The notes: a model not told the origin generated them from the letters alone. DNA of 37,144 bases from Selenomonadales bacterium (GCA_029975165.1 JARKPR010000055.1:1-37144); one strand, 5' to 3'; positions 7,788 through 15,888 are shown, counted from the first letter of the stretch. A program made the numbers and translations.

Positions 7788-8951
7788 ATGGCGTATCCGG
7801 TGAACTATACCCTGTTAAACGCCGGCAAGATCGTGGCCGGACTGAACAGCAGCGAGGGGCTCGCGGCCGAGGTCGCCGCATTGGGGGCCCGCAAGGTTCT
7901 GATTATCACCGACAAGGGCGTGGCGAACGCGGGGCTGGTCGACAAGCCGCGCCAATTGCTGGCGGCGGCGGGCATCAAGGTGGAGCTCGTCGACGACACC
8001 CCGCCCGAGCCGGCGGTGGAACAGGTCGAGGCAATTTTCGGCGCCGTAAAGGACCGCGGCTGCGAGCTGGTAATCGGCATCGGCGGCGGCAGTTCCATGG
8101 ATGTGGCCAAGTTGGTCGCGATCATGCTGAACAACGCCATCACGCTGCGGCAGATGCTGGCCAAGGAGCCGATCGAAAAGCGCGGCCTGCCGACCATCAT
8201 GGTGCCGACGACGGCGGGGACGGGCGCCGAGGTGACGCCCAACGCCATCGTGCTCGTCCCGGAGGAGGAGCTCAAGGTGGGCATCGTCAGCAGCAAGATG
8301 CTGCCCGACTGCGTCATCCTCGATCCGCTGCTGACCGTGAAGCTGCCGCCGGCGATAACGGCGGCGACCGGCATGGATGCGCTGACCCATGCCATCGAGT
8401 GCTATACGTCGAAGAAGGCCAATCCGTTCAGCGACACGTTCGCCCTGAAGGCGGTCAGCCTGATCGCCGGCGGCATCAGGCGGGCCTACCGCGACGGCGG
8501 GGACGTCGACGCCCGCCACGATATGCTGCTGGGGGCGATGTTCGGCGGCCTCTGCATCGCGACGTCGAGCACGACGGCGGTGCATGCCCTGGCCTATCCG
8601 CTGGGCGGCAAGTACCGCATGCCCCACGGGCTGTCCAACGCCATCCTGCTGCCCCATGTGATGAGCTTCAACCTCGACGCGGCGGCGGACAGGTTCCGGG
8701 ACATCGCCGTTGCCATGGGGCTCGCCGTGGCCGGGCTGACGGCGCGCCAGGCGGCGGAGAAGATGGTGGAAAATCTTTTTTCGCTGCTCGCGGACCTGAA
8801 TATCGCGGCCAGCCTGAAAGACCGGGGCATCACCGCGGCCGAGCTCGACGCGATGGTCGAGGCCGCGGCCAAGGTCACGCGGCTGCTCGACAACAACCCC
8901 AAGCCGATGGCCAAGGCGGACATGCGGGCGATATACGCGAAGCTGCTGTAG
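7788..8951 (+). CDS. Iron-containing (group III) alcohol dehydrogenase
   Basis: A 387-residue NAD(P)-dependent dehydrogenase of the FucO/1,3-propanediol/4-hydroxybutyrate dehydrogenase superfamily. The nucleotide-binding motif GIGGGSSMDVAK lies at 97-108. The metal ligands are D197 and H201 (MDALTHAIE), H266 (VHALAYPLGG) and H280 (MPHG). It most likely reduces an aldehyde released by the aldolase, or oxidises an alcohol. ATG at 7788 follows AGGTGGAGG and sits just after the stop of the hydroxyacid dehydrogenase. It is the last gene of the operon and is followed by an intrinsic terminator. Confidence 0.92.
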   Translation: MAYPVNYTLLNAGKIVAGLNSSEGLAAEVAALGARKVLIITDKGVANAGLVDKPRQLLAAAGIKVELVDDTPPEPAVEQVEAIFGAVKDRGCELVIGIGGGSSMDVAKLVAIMLNNAITLRQMLAKEPIEKRGLPTIMVPTTAGTGAEVTPNAIVLVPEEELKVGIVSSKMLPDCVILDPLLTVKLPPAITAATGMDALTHAIECYTSKKANPFSDTFALKAVSLIAGGIRRAYRDGGDVDARHDMLLGAMFGGLCIATSSTTAVHALAYPLGGKYRMPHGLSNAILLPHVMSFNLDAAADRFRDIAVAMGLAVAGLTARQAAEKMVENLFSLLADLNIAASLKDRGITAAELDAMVEAAAKVTRLLDNNPKPMAKADMRAIYAKLL

Positions 8952-8973
8952 GCATGGCGGCGAAAACGGAGCA

Positions 8974-9005
8974 AAAAAACGGCGGCCGGCGGCCGCTGTT
9001 TTTGT
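8974..9005 (+). terminator. Intrinsic terminator of the tct operon
   Basis: A 10-bp stem, AACGGCGGCC / GGCCGCTGTT, with one G-U pair and a GGC loop (8978-9000), runs into a TTTTTG tract. It begins 26 bases after the alcohol dehydrogenase stop. Its 3' arm resembles three other terminators in the window. Confidence 0.85.
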
Positions 9006-9134
9006 TGGCCGGGCCCGATGGGGCGATAGGCAAAAAAAATACCTATGAGGAAGGATTTTTTAGATAGCTAAATTAATAATCCCATAAATATCTCTTTCTG
9101 TGCGATGGTCCGCCTGCGGCGCGAGTGAAGTGAG

Positions 9135-12100
9135 GTGATTGGTCTGGTTGCCCGTCTGCTTGATGCATGCTCCTCGTGGAGCATACAAAAGAAGATGATC
9201 GCCGCCTTCATGCTGATCACCGCGCTGCCGTTGGTGGTGCTGAGTTTTTCGGTGGGCTGGTACGCGACCCGTCAGAGCGAGGCGATAATCCTCGAGGCGG
9301 CCGCCCAGGAGATAGCGCAGGTCGACAAGACGCTTGAACTGTTTATCGAGGATATGAAGGAGGATGTGCGGGAGCTGGCCGATCAGGCGGTGTTTACGGA
9401 TGTCGACGATTCGGTCACGGCCTATGGCGATAAAAGAGGGGGCGACGACGGACGCGTGCCGATGGCCGTCAAGACCGACGAGAGCTCCGAAGCGTTGATT
9501 TACCGGAAATTCGCCTGGTTCAAAACGTTTCATTCGCGTGTCGATATCATGAGCTATGGCGTGGAAAGCAACGGGGGCTATGTGCAGTTCCCGGCGACGA
9601 CCCGCCTGCCCGGCTTCGACCCCCGCACCCGGCCATGGTATAAGCTGGCCCTGGACAGGCCGGGCGAGGTGGCCGTGACCGACCCGTACCTGTCGGCGAA
9701 CAAAGAGGCGACAGGGATGATAAGCTTCGTGAAGAGTATCGAGGACGGGGCGGGCCGGTTGAAAGGGGTCGTCGCGGTCGATGTCACGCTGCAGAATCTT
9801 TCGAATATCATCAGCGGCTACCGGTTGAGCGGCAAGGGGTTCGTGATGCTGACCGACGCCAACGGCGTCGTCATGGCGCACCCCCATGAACGCGAATGGA
9901 TTATGCAGCCGGTCGGGAAGTATTACCCCGGCCACCTGGAAGACCTGGCGGCGGTGCGGGCGAAGACGGTCGAGACGGGCGGCGAAAGGCCGGTCATCCT
10001 TACCGTGTACACGTCGCCGCGCACCGGCTGGAGGATAATCGGCGTCATCGACAAGGCGGAGATAATGGCCGAGGCCGCCAGGATGCAGCGCGGCATCCTG
10101 CTGTTCGCGCTGGTGATTATGGCGCTGGCCACGGCCTGGGCGCTGCTGATTTCCCAGCGGATCACCGAGCCGATCTGGAAGGTGGTGGCGGCGGCGAAGG
10201 GGATCGCCGGCGGTGATCTTGCGGCGCCGGTAAAGCTCGACCTTCATAGTATAGGGACGGCGACCCGCAAGGATGAGATCGGCGTGCTGGCCGAGAGCGT
10301 GTCGGCCATGGCCCGGGCGATCGAGAAGAATTTCCGCGATGCGGAGGAGTATTACCGGCAGAACCGCGAGCACGATTGGCTGGTCGCCGAGCAGTTGAAG
10401 CGGGTCGATAAGCTGAAGGACGATTTTCTCGCCGTGGTGTCGCATGAGCTGAAGACGCCCCTGCATGGCATCATCGGTCTGGCCGAGTCCAGCCGCGAGC
10501 GGGTGTCCCGCACGCGCAACCGGGCGCTCGACGCCAACCTGGAGCTGATCGCTTCCAGCGGCAAACGCCTGGCGAATCTGGTCAACGACATCCTCGATTT
10601 CACTACGCTGAGGAATGACCAGATGCGCCTGAAGCTCGGCCCCGTCCGGCTGGCCGAGCTGGTAAGGAGGGTCGTGACCCTTGAGAGGGCGCGGCTCGGC
10701 GCCGGCCGGGTGAAGATAACGGTCGATGTGCCCGAGGATCTGCCGCCGCTCTACGCCGACGGCGATCGCGTGGCCCAGATACTTTACAATCTCATCGATA
10801 ATGCCGTCAAGTTCACGGCCGACGGGGCGATAACGGTGGCGGCCGAGGCCCGCGGCGGCCGGATGCGGGTGGCGGTGAGCGATACGGGGATAGGAATACC
10901 GGCCGCCAAGCTGCAGGCCATCTTCGACCCGTTCGCGCAGGTCGAGGCCGGCGGCCGGGGCGGCGCCGGCCTCGGCCTGTCGATCGTCAAGCAGCTCGTC
11001 GAGCTGCAGGGTGGCGAGATCACGGTGGTGTCCGAGCCGGGGCAAGGCTCGGCGTTTACCTTTACCCTGCCGGTGCTGGACGACCGGGCGCAGGCGGCGG
11101 CCCCGCCCGGCCCGGCGGCGGCGGACGCGGCCTGGACGATGCCGGAGATCGCGGCGGGGGGCGAGGAATTGAAACCGGCGGCCCGGCGGCCGATGGTGGC
11201 GGGCAAGAGGATATTGGCGGTCGACGACGACCGGGTGAACCTGTCGGTGATCGGCAATTATCTTGCTGGCACGGATTACGGGTTCACGCTGGTCGCGAGC
11301 GGCGAGGAGGCTTTGGCCGAGCTCGGCCGCAGCCGCTACGACCTGGTGCTGCTGGATATGATGATGCCCGGCCTGTCCGGCCTGGACGTTTGCCGCGAAA
11401 TCCGCGCCAGGTACGGCGGGACGGCGATACCCGTCCTGATGCTGACGGTGCGCAACCAGCCCGAGGATAAGGTGGCCGCTTTCCGCGCCGGCGCCAGCGA
11501 TTTCATCACGAAACCCTTCCATAAGAAAGAGCTGCTGGCGCGCATCGAGGCGCATCTCGGCCTGCTGTCGGCCCATCAGGCCGAGATGCGGGCGCTGCAG
11601 GCGCAGATCCGGCCCCACTTTTTCTATAACGCCATCAATACGATCGCCATCCAGTGCCGCAGCAACCCCGAGATGGCCCGGGAGCTGCTCGTGGCCCTGG
11701 GGACGTATCTGCAGGGGTGCTTCAACTTCCAGGAGGAGTTCGTGTCGCTGGCGAAGGAGATGGCGCTGGTGGACGCGTATCTGGCGATCGAGAAGGCGCG
11801 GCTGGGCGATCGGCTGCGAGTGGTCGTCGATGTCGAACCGTGCCGCGACTGCGAGCTGCCGCTGCTGACGCTGCAGCCGCTGGTGGAAAACGCCGTGCAG
11901 CACGGGATTTTCCCCAAGCGGGGGACGGGGACGGTCACGATAACCTGCCGCCGGGAGGCCGGTTTCCTGGTATTCAGCGTTAGCGACGACGGGGTGGGCA
12001 TGTCGCCGGAACGGCTGGCGGAGATCTTCGCGCCGGACGAAAAGAGCCGCGGCGTCGGTGTCGTAAACGTGGATGGCCGGCTGCGGCGGCTTTACGGGAG

Positions 12101-12188
12101 CGGGCTCGACGTGAGCAGCGAGGAAGACGCGGGTACCAGCGTCAGTTTCCGGCTGCCGGCGCCTGCCGGCAGAATGGAAGCACATTAG
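9135..12188 (+). CDS. Hybrid sensor kinase with two kinase modules (dCache-HAMP-HisKA-HATPase-REC-LytS-type kinase)
   Basis: A 1017-residue membrane sensor. Order: TM1 (about 22-42); extracellular dCache-like domain (45-315) with the signature RPWYKLA...VTDPY at 166-185; TM2 (320-340); HAMP (341-400); HisKA with phospho-acceptor H437 in SHELKTP; HATPase with NLIDNAVKF, DTGIGIP and GAGLGLS (540-646); receiver domain (691-805) with acidic pocket DDD (697-699), phospho-acceptor D741 in LLDMMMPG and K793; then a second, LytS/YehU-type kinase with H828 in RPHFFYN, N919 in LVENAVQHG and the DDGVGM box. The GTG start is weakly supported; an ATG at 9195 would remove 20 residues. It lies 20 bases upstream of the LytTR regulator gene, its probable partner. 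Ligand unknown, probably a small organic acid. Confidence 0.9.
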   Translation: MIGLVARLLDACSSWSIQKKMIAAFMLITALPLVVLSFSVGWYATRQSEAIILEAAAQEIAQVDKTLELFIEDMKEDVRELADQAVFTDVDDSVTAYGDKRGGDDGRVPMAVKTDESSEALIYRKFAWFKTFHSRVDIMSYGVESNGGYVQFPATTRLPGFDPRTRPWYKLALDRPGEVAVTDPYLSANKEATGMISFVKSIEDGAGRLKGVVAVDVTLQNLSNIISGYRLSGKGFVMLTDANGVVMAHPHEREWIMQPVGKYYPGHLEDLAAVRAKTVETGGERPVILTVYTSPRTGWRIIGVIDKAEIMAEAARMQRGILLFALVIMALATAWALLISQRITEPIWKVVAAAKGIAGGDLAAPVKLDLHSIGTATRKDEIGVLAESVSAMARAIEKNFRDAEEYYRQNREHDWLVAEQLKRVDKLKDDFLAVVSHELKTPLHGIIGLAESSRERVSRTRNRALDANLELIASSGKRLANLVNDILDFTTLRNDQMRLKLGPVRLAELVRRVVTLERARLGAGRVKITVDVPEDLPPLYADGDRVAQILYNLIDNAVKFTADGAITVAAEARGGRMRVAVSDTGIGIPAAKLQAIFDPFAQVEAGGRGGAGLGLSIVKQLVELQGGEITVVSEPGQGSAFTFTLPVLDDRAQAAAPPGPAAADAAWTMPEIAAGGEELKPAARRPMVAGKRILAVDDDRVNLSVIGNYLAGTDYGFTLVASGEEALAELGRSRYDLVLLDMMMPGLSGLDVCREIRARYGGTAIPVLMLTVRNQPEDKVAAFRAGASDFITKPFHKKELLARIEAHLGLLSAHQAEMRALQAQIRPHFFYNAINTIAIQCRSNPEMARELLVALGTYLQGCFNFQEEFVSLAKEMALVDAYLAIEKARLGDRLRVVVDVEPCRDCELPLLTLQPLVENAVQHGIFPKRGTGTVTITCRREAGFLVFSVSDDGVGMSPERLAEIFAPDEKSRGVGVVNVDGRLRRLYGSGLDVSSEEDAGTSVSFRLPAPAGRMEAH

Positions 12189-12208
12189 GGGAAGGGTGCG
12201 AGCGGGCA

Positions 12209-13006
12209 GTGTTGAAGGTCGTGCTGCTGGATGACGAACAGGGAAGCCTTGAGGAGCTGGCCGGCCAATTGGCCGGCCGGGCGGAGGTCGTGGCGCGGTT
12301 CGGCGATCCGCTGGCGGCGGTGGAGCAGATCCGCGAGCTCAGGCCGGAAGCCGTTTTCCTCGATATCGAGATGCCGGGCATGAATGGCTTCGCAGTGGCG
12401 CACGAGGTCTTGAACTACGCGCCCGGCACCGGCATCGTCTTTATCACCGCCCACAGCGATTTCGCGATCAAGGCGTTCGAAATCGATGCCGTGGATTATA
12501 TCGTGAAGCCGTTCACCGCCGAACGGCTGGAGAGCGCGCTGCGCCGGTTGGAAAGGCGGCTGGCGGCCGGCGATCCCCAGCGGGTCAAGCGGGCTGTGTA
12601 CAACCAGCTGCTCCAGGCGAGGCAGGAGCGCATCCTTTTGTGGCACGGCGGCAGGGCCGTACTGGTGGCGGCGTCGAAGATCGCCTGCTGTTATGTGGCG
12701 AAATCGCGGCGCGGCGTCGAGGTGGCGGCGGACAACACGATTTTCCAGTGCAGCGACACGTTCGCGGAGTTTCTGGCGAAGGTCGGCAAAAGGCGGCTGG
12801 TGCAGTGCCATCGCAGCTGCGCCGTAAACCCGGCCCGCATTACCGAGCTCAAGCCGGATAAGAATTCGACGATGACGGCGCGGGTCGCCGGCTATGACGG
12901 GGAGATCCCGGTCAGCCGGCGGTACGGACCGGCGTTGAAGCGGCTGATAGGGCTAAGCAAGCGGCCCGGGCCGTTTAATGCGGCCGATCCGGTCAAGCGG
13001 GAATGA
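12209..13006 (+). CDS. LytTR-family response regulator
   Basis: A 265-residue two-component regulator. The receiver domain (1-120) has the acidic pair D8/D9, phospho-acceptor D52 in FLDIEMPGMNG, the T/S switch in FITAHSD and K102 in VKPF. The LytTR DNA-binding domain (about 140-245) includes LVQCHRSCAVNPARI. LytTR proteins bind tandem direct repeats about 21 bp apart, and just such a repeat (TGCATTTCG) begins five bases after this gene. The start is GTG at 12209, though TTG at 12212 is possible; the ribosome site is weak, and translation may be coupled to the kinase gene. Its phosphodonor is probably the LytS-type module of the preceding kinase. Confidence 0.92.
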   Translation: MLKVVLLDDEQGSLEELAGQLAGRAEVVARFGDPLAAVEQIRELRPEAVFLDIEMPGMNGFAVAHEVLNYAPGTGIVFITAHSDFAIKAFEIDAVDYIVKPFTAERLESALRRLERRLAAGDPQRVKRAVYNQLLQARQERILLWHGGRAVLVAASKIACCYVAKSRRGVEVAADNTIFQCSDTFAEFLAKVGKRRLVQCHRSCAVNPARITELKPDKNSTMTARVAGYDGEIPVSRRYGPALKRLIGLSKRPGPFNAADPVKRE

Positions 13007-13010
13007 CGAC

Positions 13011-13041
13011 TGCATTTCGTGCCGGCAAAAGTGCATTTCGC
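13011..13041 (+). promoter_or_regulatory. Tandem direct repeat, predicted LytTR regulator binding site
   Basis: TGCATTTCGT (13011-13020) and TGCATTTCGC (13032-13041) are separated by 11 bases, a 21-bp period that puts both on the same DNA face. From memory, the E. coli LytTR regulator YpdB binds GGCATTTCAT-N11-GGCATTTCAT, which has the same core and spacing. The second repeat ends about 45 bp before the start predicted from a TATTAT -10 element at 13074-13079, as expected for an activator. Confidence 0.7.
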
Positions 13042-13073
13042 GTCATGGCTCTATATTTTTGCCGACGATGTAG

Positions 13074-13079
13074 TATTAT
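13074..13079 (+). promoter_or_regulatory. -10 element for the small gene at 13117
   Basis: TATTAT lies in an AT-rich patch just upstream of the small gene. No good -35 is found 17 bases before it, which suits an activator-dependent promoter driven from the adjacent repeats. Confidence 0.45.
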
Positions 13080-13116
13080 GTAAGTATCAGGCAGTCCGGG
13101 CTTTTCTGCGGAAGGG

Positions 13117-13317
13117 ATGATGAACGGCATGCCGGGCGGAACTTTGCCAGCTGGCAATCCCGAGACGGTGCTTCGCTGGGTGCCCCGCAACAAACGGACT
13201 CTGGAACGGTTGTACGAGGAGTATTGCGCCGATGTTCTCTCCGCCCGGAAGAAAGCGGCGGAAAGATATGACGAGATTACGGAGCAGCTTATCCGCGAGT
13301 ACGACGCGAAGTTGTGA
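13117..13317 (+). CDS. Small hydrophilic protein of unknown function, likely two-component target
   Basis: A 66-residue protein, or 65 or 62 residues if the ATG at 13120 or 13129 is used. GGAAGGG immediately precedes the first ATG, so the later starts are better spaced. From about residue 20 it is highly charged and looks wholly helical, with regularly spaced Glu/Arg/Lys/Tyr (RTLERLYEEY, ARKKAAERYDEI). It has no signal peptide, membrane segment or cysteine pair. I do not recognise the family. It sits directly downstream of the LytTR regulator and its predicted binding site, with its own -10 element and two hairpins after the stop, so it is probably a real gene switched on by that system. Confidence 0.6.
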   Translation: MMNGMPGGTLPAGNPETVLRWVPRNKRTLERLYEEYCADVLSARKKAAERYDEITEQLIREYDAKL

Positions 13318-13509
13318 GCGGGCGCTTCCCGCTGCGGACAGTTTGCCTGTCCTCACCTGCGAACGAAACCGCGGGTTAAAAAGTATGCCAACGAAGACGG
13401 TCGCGCCCATAGATCTAGCGTTTATGACCGCGGTCGTCCCGGGATGCCGGGGACAGGATTTTTACGGCTAGGCCATAACCGGCGGAGCAAGGCCGGGAAA
13501 AAAAGCGAC
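13318..13509 (+). other. Intergenic stretch with tandem hairpins
   Basis: No gene is seen here. Directly after the small gene come two perfect hairpins, GCGGG-CGCTT-CCCGC (13318-13332) and GGACAG-TTTGC-CTGTCC (13336-13352). A third, imperfect hairpin (13436-13454) is followed by TTTTT at 13459-13463 and may be a weak terminator. I could not match the stretch to a known RNA family. Confidence 0.4.
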
Positions 13510-13551
13510 GGGAAAGAAAAGCAGCGGCCGACGCCGCTGTTTTTCTTTCCC
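13510..13551. terminator. Long bidirectional intrinsic terminator
   Basis: GGGAAAGAAAAGCAGCGGC pairs with GCCGCTGTTTTTCTTTCCC across a 4-base loop, a 19-bp stem with one G-U pair. The A-rich and T-rich parts of the arms supply a U-tract in either direction. It insulates the small gene from the moaD-like/AOR unit. Confidence 0.9.
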
Positions 13552-13671
13552 GTAGTCGTCGGATGACGGAGAGGAGGCCCGGATAATATATGCAGGGCTG
13601 GTTGGCGGCGCCTAGGGAGGAATGGCGGTTTGCCCGGAGAAGATTACTATGTCTGATTTGGGGGAGGAACC

Positions 13672-13905
13672 ATGAAGGTAAGCGTTGTGTTGGTGGGCGG
13701 GCTGCGGGAGCTGGCCGGCCTCGACGGCAAAACCGTGCTGCTCGATGATCCCTCGCTGCGGAAGGTGGCCGATCTTTTGCCGCTGCTGCGGCTGCCGCCG
13801 GGAATCGTCGGCCTGGCCATGAGCGGCGGCCGGCAGCTGGACTGGGAGGACGACCTGGCGGAGGGGATGGCGGTAACACTGTACTCTCTCGTCGGCGGCG
13901 GCTGA
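13672..13905 (+). CDS. MoaD/ThiS-family sulfur carrier protein
   Basis: A 77-residue ubiquitin-fold protein ending in ...LVGGG, matching the Gly-Gly terminus that is adenylated and thiocarboxylated in MoaD and ThiS. Such proteins donate sulfur to make the dithiolene of molybdopterin. Its place 35 bases before an aldehyde:ferredoxin oxidoreductase gene suggests it supplies the pterin for that tungsten or molybdenum enzyme. The start follows GGGGGAGGA by 5 bases. The extra terminal glycine would have to be tolerated or trimmed. No MoaE or other cofactor genes are in the window. Confidence 0.82.
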   Translation: MKVSVVLVGGLRELAGLDGKTVLLDDPSLRKVADLLPLLRLPPGIVGLAMSGGRQLDWEDDLAEGMAVTLYSLVGGG

Positions 13906-13940
13906 ACCGCTCGCGGATTATTTATCCTTGAGGAGCTGAT

Positions 13941-15830
13941 ATGATGGCGGGAGGATTCTGTGGACGCATTCTCGACGTCGATCTGACGACGGCGCAGGTT
14001 ACGGTTGAGGAGAAGGACGAGCGGTTTTTCCGCGCCTACGGCGGCGGTCCGGGCGTAGGGCTGCATTATCTTCTGCAGGACGTGCCGGCGGGGACCGACC
14101 CGCTGGGGCCGGGGAATGTGATGGTGTTCGCGGCCGGGCTGCTGACCGGCACGCTGGCGCCGAGCGTGCCCCGCAATACGGTGTGCGCGCTGTCGCCGCT
14201 GACCGGCGCTCTCGGCAAAGCGGAGGCCGGCGGCTGGTGGGGGGCGGAGCTGAAAATGGCCGGGTTCGACGCCGTGGTCGTCAGGGGCCGGGCGGCTAGG
14301 CCCGTTTATCTGTGGATTAAAGACGGCGCGGCGGAGATCCGCGACGCCGGCAGGGTGTGGGGCAAGGACACGGGCGAGACGGACGCCGCTCTGAAAGGCG
14401 AGCTGGGCGACGCCCGCGTCCGCATCACTATGATCGGGCCGGGCGGGGAGCGGATGGTGCGGTTCGCCAGCATCGTCAACGAGCTGGTGCATTTCAACGG
14501 CCGCAACGGTCTCGGCGCTGTCATGGGGTCGAAAAACCTGAAGGCGATCGCCGTGCGGGGGACGACGCGGGTCGCGGCCGCCGACCCCGCGGGGGTGCAG
14601 GGGCTGGCGCGCTGGGTGGCCGAGGCCGCGAAGGAGAACGCGCTGGCGAAGCTGCTGCATATCCAGGGGACGCCGGCCACGGTGGCGTCCAGCGACGCGG
14701 CCGGCGGGCTGCCGACCCGCAACTGGAGCGCCGGCAGCTTCGAAGAGGCCAAGGAGATCGGCGGCGATAAGCTTACCGACGAGTACCTGAGCGGCACCGG
14801 CACGTGCTTTGCCTGCCCGATCCGTTGCAAGCGCGCCCTCAAGGGCGGCGGCCCCCTGGGCGTCGAGGCGAAGTTCGGCGGCCCGGAGTACGAGACGATC
14901 GCCGCCCTGGGTTCGAACTGCGGTGTCGGCGATCTGGACGTGGTCTGCAAGGCCAATGAGCTGTGCAACCGCCTCGGCATGGATACCATTTCCACCGGCG
15001 CGGCGATTTCTTTCGCCATGCAGTGCACCGCGGCGGGCATCATCGGCGCCGCCGACACCGACGGCAGGGAGCTGCGGTTCGGCGACGGCCGGGCCGTGCT
15101 GGAATGGATCGGCAAGATCGCCCGCCGGGAGGGGTTCGGCGATTTGCTGGCCGAAGGCGCGCGCACGGCGGCCAAGCGCCTGGGAAAAGGCGCGGAAGAG
15201 TATGTCGTCCATGTGAAGGGCCAGGAGGCGCCCATGCACGATCCGCGCGTCAAGGCCGGCGTCGGCCTGCAGTACGCGCTGTCGCCCATCGGCGCCGACC
15301 ACTGGTTCGCCCAGCACGACCCGCTCTTCGCCCCCGGCAATCCGGTGGGCGCGGCCACCGGGCAGCCGCTGGGCATCCTCGAGGGAGTGGCTCCCGGCGA
15401 TCTCACCGGCGATAAGGTGCGGATGGTTTATTATACCAGCATGCTCAATTCGCTGTACGATGCCCTCGGGGTGTGCTTCTTCGGGTTCGCGCCCCGCAGT
15501 GTGACGCCGCTGAATAAGATGATCGCCCTGGTGCAGGCGGCGACAGGCTGGGACACCAACCTGTGGGAGATGCTGAAGATCGGCGAACGGATCAATGCCA
15601 TGGCCAGGGAGTTCAATTGCCGGCAGGGGTTCGGGACGGACGACGACGTGCTGCCCGCCAAGTTCTTCGCGCCGCTGCCGAGCGGCCCGAACAAGGGCAA
15701 GGCGACCATTGACCGGGAGGCGTTCCGGCAGGCGGTGGAAATGTATTACGAGATGGCCGGCTGGCCGGGCGGCCGGCCTTCGCGAGGCAAGCTGTACGAG
15801 CTGGGCCTGGGCTGGCTGGCGCAACAATAG
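13941..15830 (+). CDS. aor: Aldehyde:ferredoxin oxidoreductase (tungsten-pterin family)
   Basis: A 629-residue cytoplasmic enzyme that oxidises an aldehyde to its acid, or the reverse with low-potential ferredoxin. The [4Fe-4S] ligands match the family: C289, C292 and C296 in CFACPIRC, and the distal C512 in DALGVCFFG; the spacing equals that remembered for Pyrococcus furiosus AOR (288, 291, 295, 494). The N-terminal GGGPGVGLHYLL and GRNGLGAVMGSKNLKAI segments are the bis-pterin binding signatures. The start follows GAGGAGC. It is paired with the upstream MoaD-like gene and ends at a bidirectional terminator facing the molybdenum hydroxylase operon. Aldehyde specificity unknown. Confidence 0.93.
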   Translation: MMAGGFCGRILDVDLTTAQVTVEEKDERFFRAYGGGPGVGLHYLLQDVPAGTDPLGPGNVMVFAAGLLTGTLAPSVPRNTVCALSPLTGALGKAEAGGWWGAELKMAGFDAVVVRGRAARPVYLWIKDGAAEIRDAGRVWGKDTGETDAALKGELGDARVRITMIGPGGERMVRFASIVNELVHFNGRNGLGAVMGSKNLKAIAVRGTTRVAAADPAGVQGLARWVAEAAKENALAKLLHIQGTPATVASSDAAGGLPTRNWSAGSFEEAKEIGGDKLTDEYLSGTGTCFACPIRCKRALKGGGPLGVEAKFGGPEYETIAALGSNCGVGDLDVVCKANELCNRLGMDTISTGAAISFAMQCTAAGIIGAADTDGRELRFGDGRAVLEWIGKIARREGFGDLLAEGARTAAKRLGKGAEEYVVHVKGQEAPMHDPRVKAGVGLQYALSPIGADHWFAQHDPLFAPGNPVGAATGQPLGILEGVAPGDLTGDKVRMVYYTSMLNSLYDALGVCFFGFAPRSVTPLNKMIALVQAATGWDTNLWEMLKIGERINAMAREFNCRQGFGTDDDVLPAKFFAPLPSGPNKGKATIDREAFRQAVEMYYEMAGWPGGRPSRGKLYELGLGWLAQQ

Positions 15831-15848
15831 GGCATTGCGGCTAGAAAT

Positions 15849-15880
15849 AAAGAAGCAGCGGCGGAGGCCGCTGTTTCTTT
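15849..15880. terminator. Bidirectional intrinsic terminator
   Basis: AAAGAAGCAGCGGC pairs with GCCGCTGTTTCTTT across a GGAG loop, 14 bp with one G-U pair. It lies between the convergent AOR gene and the molybdenum hydroxylase operon and has U-tracts in both directions. Confidence 0.9.
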
Positions 15881-15888
15881 TGGTTTGT

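Noticed and set aside
9060-12185. 1041-codon open frame antisense to the hybrid kinase gene
   Set aside because: It mirrors the codon phase of a high-GC gene and is dominated by Arg, His, Gln, Asp and Pro without domains. The plus-strand frame has complete kinase motifs.
13560-13671. Molybdenum- or tungsten-cofactor riboswitch before the MoaD-like gene
   Set aside because: The location would suit one, but I could not find the conserved stems I remember from the Moco RNA motif. A covariance-model search would decide.
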